From an uncultured Prevotellaceae bacterium (GTDB taxonomy: Bacteria > Bacteroidota > Bacteroidia > Bacteroidales > Muribaculaceae), in NCBI GenBank assembly GCA_900317835.1, contig ONIL01000015.1:62001-126000 (forward strand): a stretch of 64,000 bases of DNA, written 5' to 3'. Below the pieces are notes generated by a model. The model did no database searches. It worked only from the letters and a program-made list of their open reading frames with translations, and was not told the origin of the DNA. Below, piece after piece: positions 61,287-64,000 of this stretch. Position 1 is the first letter of the stretch, and each line of letters starts with the position of its first letter. A program made the position numbers and the translations under genes.

Positions 61287-61835
61287 ATGAAGAAGTTTTA
61301 TTTGACTTTAGCGGCTTTGTGCTGCTGCGTGGCGCTCAGCGCCACAACCTACACCAGTCACCTCAAGGTGACCGTCAATGACAACGTTGCCGAACAGGAA
61401 GAGATTCCCGTTGTCATTGTTGAGGAAAATGGCTATTACACCTTGACCCTCAAGAACTTCGTTCTCGTTCAGGAAGATGTTCCCCTTCCTGTGGGCAACA
61501 TCGAGGTATCAGGAGTCATAGGCCACGATGAGTATGGCTATACCACCATCCGTTACGTTCAACCCATTACCATTACTGCTGGTGATGATCCCTCGGTTGG
61601 AGGAGAAGACGCTTGGCTGGGTCCCCTGTTGGGAGAAGTGCCCATCGACATGACGGCCCGTTTCACTAAGACGGCCCTTGATGCCAACATTGACATCAAT
61701 CTCGAGGCTATGGGGCAGATTATTGGTGTAAGCATCTTCGGTGTGGTTCCTGTTGTCGAGGGTGACGTGAATGGTGATAATGACGTGAACATCACTGATG
61801 TGAACAAGGTCATTGATATCATCCTTACCAATTAA
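61287..61835 (+). CDS. Secreted calycin-like protein with single dockerin-like repeat
   Basis: A 182-residue exported protein (signal peptide ending ALSAT). Residues ~20-155 form a calycin-like beta domain (YTSHLKVTVNDNV, GYYTLTLKNFVL, MTARFTKTALDANIDINLEA). The C-terminus has only one calcium-loop repeat (GDVNGDNDVNITDVNKVIDI) and then stops, so it is half a dockerin. The N-domain resembles that of the preceding gene, suggesting a duplication within the cluster. Confidence 0.75.
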   Translation: MKKFYLTLAALCCCVALSATTYTSHLKVTVNDNVAEQEEIPVVIVEENGYYTLTLKNFVLVQEDVPLPVGNIEVSGVIGHDEYGYTTIRYVQPITITAGDDPSVGGEDAWLGPLLGEVPIDMTARFTKTALDANIDINLEAMGQIIGVSIFGVVPVVEGDVNGDNDVNITDVNKVIDIILTN

Positions 61836-61859
61836 AAAGCTACTCAACCTAAACGCAAC

Positions 61860-61904
61860 AAGGGCAAGGCTTGGACGGTCAACAGTCCGTCAAGTCTTGC
61901 CCTT
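61860..61904. terminator. Terminator of surface cluster
   Basis: AAGGGCAAGGCTTGGACGG (61860-61878) pairs with CCGTCAAGTCTTGCCCTT (61887-61904) with one bulge and a G-T wobble, between convergent genes. The T tract is weak. Confidence 0.7.
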
Positions 61905-61919
61905 GCTATTGCCATTAGG

Positions 61920-62318
61920 CTAGAATTTCATGTACATGCGGCGGTTATGCCCCGCCCGGTGGCTCACGTGAATCCATCGGCATCCCTTCTCATCGATGCA
62001 CTGATCAACAGGCAGTTTCATCTGCTTCATCAGGGCTAGCAGTTGTCGGTTGCCACGGCGTGTGCCCACGGTGATGTCGGCTGCCTCGCCTCGCTGGTGC
62101 TGACTAGTGGGCGTGCCGCCCACTGCTTTGTTCAGTTCGGGACACCGGTAGCCGCTGTTGACCCTGATGGGGCCACCCCATGCTTCACGCAACGGGTCGA
62201 GAACGTGATCGACAAGTGCATGCAAGGCAGTGACAGCATTGGCTGGCGGCGTGTTGTCGATGCCCATGCGACGTGCCGTGTCCGAGCGCGTCAACTCCTT
62301 GATGGTAAAGTATTTCAT
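61920..62318 (-). CDS. M15-type D-Ala-D-Ala carboxypeptidase/endolysin-like protein
   Basis: A 132-residue protein of the Peptidase_M15_3 type: FTIKELTRSDTA, GPIRVNSGYRCPELN, SQHQRGEAADI (zinc ligands His and Asp) and RWIHVSHRAG (third zinc ligand His). Phage endolysins and host cell-wall enzymes share this fold. The start at 62318 forms a 4-base ATGA overlap with the stop of the capsid-like gene, so the two are translationally coupled; that and the neighbour suggest a phage origin. There is no signal peptide. Confidence 0.82.
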   Translation of the reverse strand: MKYFTIKELTRSDTARRMGIDNTPPANAVTALHALVDHVLDPLREAWGGPIRVNSGYRCPELNKAVGGTPTSQHQRGEAADITVGTRRGNRQLLALMKQMKLPVDQCIDEKGCRWIHVSHRAGHNRRMYMKF

Positions 62319-63721
62319 CGGGTGATGATGCGCATGTGCGCTTGGGGATAACGCAGTACCAGACAAGAAGCCTCAGTCATCACCAGGGCGTCAACATTGC
62401 GCACGCCGCTCTTCTTGAGGTTGAGCTGCTCGGTGCTGAAGGGGATGTGAGTGTACTTCTGGATATACTCTGGGTCGATGACAATGCCATTGAAAGACAT
62501 ACCCACCTCGTCAAATACCTCACTTAAAAGCAGGTACAGGCAACCGAACTTACTGCGCAACTCGGCAAAGTCAATGCCCCACTTGGTCACATGCTGACCT
62601 GCATGGATGACGCGGGTGTAGTCCAACTTGCTGATCAGAGTAATCAGGCCGCTGCCGCCAATGAGTATCTTGCGTTTGCTGCCCGTGTTTCCCGTGAAGG
62701 CGTCACGCATGAGCTCGACAAGCATCTCCTCGTTGAATTCGGTGGAAGATTCCAGATAGGAGGTCTTGCCGGCCTGGTTCCAGATTCCTCCCGTGAAATA
62801 GACGTACTCTTTCTTGTTCGGATCCCACATCTGGCGTGCTACACCAAAGAGGTAGGACTTCTCGATACCCATGCGCATGTCATAGACAGCAGCCTCTTCC
62901 TGGTCGCTCATCGTCCAGCCCACTTCCTTGTTTGAGAGACGTTGCAGCGTTGACTGCTCCACCTGCATCTTGAAGATTTGGCACAGGTTGCGGCTCTTCT
63001 TGGGCAGGGCCTCAAACTGCGGTGACTGCACGTCGAGTTCACTAGCGGCACGTCCCATGCGGATGAGCGACGCTCCGTTCATGATATTAGGGAAACAGTT
63101 GGGCACTCCGTTGATGGTGGGACCGTTGACTGCCATCACACTCACGCCCTCGCTGTTGCGGTCCACCACATACAGCATCAGGTCCTGGCTGCTCTCGGTC
63201 GCAGTGCCCGGCTCATAGCCTGCTACGTTTTGGACGAGAATAGTGTCGGTCGGGTCAAAGATTTCATTGTTCCTCGTCTTGATAACAATGACAGGGCTGT
63301 CTTGACCGGCTTGAGGTGTGGATTCCTCTACATCCTCGGCAAGTAGGGTTTTCGTCGGCTTGGTATCCACGCTGTAGTAATCTACGATCATGCTGCCCGC
63401 ATGCTTGCTTCCCGCATAACGCGAGATTTGGTCAATGGGTGTTGACATGGGGCGGATTTTCACGATTTGCTGGTCGATCTCATTGAGTAACAGGTCTGGT
63501 GACCCCTCACGGCTCAGGTCGGTTGTCAACGGGCCGTCAACAACGTGCTTGCCGTCTTCCACACCTGCGATGATCATCCCCACTGCCATTGTGGCGCCTG
63601 CATGTCCGCCTGTGAGGCACGAGGCCAGCATGGCAATCAGGATCATGGTGATGATAAAGATGACTAACTTCTTGTGGCGGCGCATCCAGCGCATCGCCTT
63701 AGTAAAATTGTTGATGTTCAT
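62315..63721 (-). CDS. Phage major-capsid-like protein (SU10/DUF5309-like) with N-terminal membrane segment
   Basis: A 468-residue protein. Residues ~55-468 resemble tailed-phage major capsid proteins found in Bacteroidales prophages (TTDLSREGSPDLLLNEIDQQ, IVKIRPMSTPIDQISRYAG, SMIVDYYSVDTKP, then a beta-rich shell-like core with KRKILIGGSGLI and TRVIHAGQHVTKWGID). In front is a basic segment (RWMRRHKKL) and a ~22-residue hydrophobic helix (~19-40), unusual for capsid proteins. Gene order fits a phage or domesticated phage remnant. The family call rests on pattern recognition only. Confidence 0.5.
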   Translation of the reverse strand: MNINNFTKAMRWMRRHKKLVIFIITMILIAMLASCLTGGHAGATMAVGMIIAGVEDGKHVVDGPLTTDLSREGSPDLLLNEIDQQIVKIRPMSTPIDQISRYAGSKHAGSMIVDYYSVDTKPTKTLLAEDVEESTPQAGQDSPVIVIKTRNNEIFDPTDTILVQNVAGYEPGTATESSQDLMLYVVDRNSEGVSVMAVNGPTINGVPNCFPNIMNGASLIRMGRAASELDVQSPQFEALPKKSRNLCQIFKMQVEQSTLQRLSNKEVGWTMSDQEEAAVYDMRMGIEKSYLFGVARQMWDPNKKEYVYFTGGIWNQAGKTSYLESSTEFNEEMLVELMRDAFTGNTGSKRKILIGGSGLITLISKLDYTRVIHAGQHVTKWGIDFAELRSKFGCLYLLLSEVFDEVGMSFNGIVIDPEYIQKYTHIPFSTEQLNLKKSGVRNVDALVMTEASCLVLRYPQAHMRIITR

Positions 63722-63775
63722 GGTAATAATGATTTAAAAATGAATAACACTATACTATTAACTGTTAACCAGGAC

Positions 63776-64000
63776 TTACCTTTCCCAAATGCTGCGTCGC
63801 TTGTAACGGGGAAACGTGGTCATCGATGGCGACGTGTCGTCGTCAGGGGATTGCTGATGCATCACCGCCTCTATTTTCTCGTTCTTACCGCGCAGGTAAC
63901 CCGCCGCGTCAGCATTCTGTACGTCTTCGTCATGGGTGATTCCTCGGGCGAGCGTGCTGAGCACTTCAGGAGTGAGTTCCAGGGATTCCATGCCATGGAT
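63776..64000 (-). CDS. Small protein upstream of capsid-like gene (possibly partial)
   Basis: The frame is open to the window edge; an internal ATG at 63991 would give 71 residues. The sequence is acidic and polar (TPEVLSTLARGITHDEDVQN, then DAAGYLRGKNEKIEAV) with a basic C-terminus (RYKRRSIWER). I do not recognise it. Its position 54 nt upstream of the capsid-like gene suggests a phage head or scaffold-related role, by context only. Confidence 0.45.
   Translation of the reverse strand: MHGMESLELTPEVLSTLARGITHDEDVQNADAAGYLRGKNEKIEAVMHQQSPDDDTSPSMTTFPRYKRRSIWER

Noticed and set aside
1..64000. CRISPR arrays, tRNA or rRNA genes, insertion sequences with transposases
   Set aside because: Looked for direct repeats with spacers, cloverleaf-like or rRNA-like stretches and transposase motifs; none was recognised by eye. 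A dedicated tRNA/rRNA scan was not possible.

Overview
The window reads as a chromosomal segment from a Bacteroidales bacterium, most likely Muribaculaceae- or Prevotella-like (inference). The reasons are two SusC/SusD pairs, many lipobox and signal-peptide proteins, several secreted proteins with dockerin-like repeats, Bacteroidota promoters (TTG near -33, TAnnTTTG near -7), general lack of Shine-Dalgarno sites, and moderate-to-high GC for the order. I saw no rRNA, tRNA, CRISPR array or insertion sequence.

Layout. 1-717: tail of a membrane-anchored DUF6377-type regulator. 961-9424: an alpha-glucan utilization locus (SusC, SusD, a lipoprotein with three CBM26-like modules, then a GH97 alpha-glucosidase with its own promoter). 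10019-16073: a second SusC/SusD operon with two small accessory lipoproteins and no hydrolase, preceded by a leader of about 300 nt. 16256-22399: a sulfur/redox stretch (cysteine desulfidase-like gene, DsbD-like gene, TlpA-like thioredoxin, thioredoxin reductase). The first two are each broken by a frameshift that looks like a short deletion, and between them sits a GxxExxY PD-(D/E)XK-fold gene flanked by inverted, hairpin-headed repeats.

22512-35666: housekeeping genes (ffh, panD, panC) mixed with dockerin-tagged secreted proteins and two ECF sigma factor modules. 35781-43169: two lipoproteins around ettA, then DUF3822-rsmD-fur-mtgA and a split lysO. 43244-48963: two dockerin-bearing proteases (M6; C10 with BspA-type leucine-rich repeats). 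49053-57407: glycerate kinase, a coiled-coil lipoprotein, rsmI, a Pro/Glu-rich protein, dacB, a small HExxH protein, an ECF-transporter-like membrane protein and a FlaA1/WbpM-type nucleotide-sugar dehydratase. 57777-61835: a surface cluster (PCMD, outer-membrane barrel, two calycin-like/dockerin proteins). 61920-64000: a phage-like fragment (M15 endopeptidase, a capsid-like protein with an N-terminal membrane helix, and the tail of a further gene).

The most interesting signals are the GxxExxY cassette with covarying terminal hairpins, a dockerin-like tag shared by seven unrelated secreted proteins plus one remnant with no cohesin recognised in the window, the capsid-like protein with a membrane anchor, and tandem octamer arrays in two intergenic gaps.
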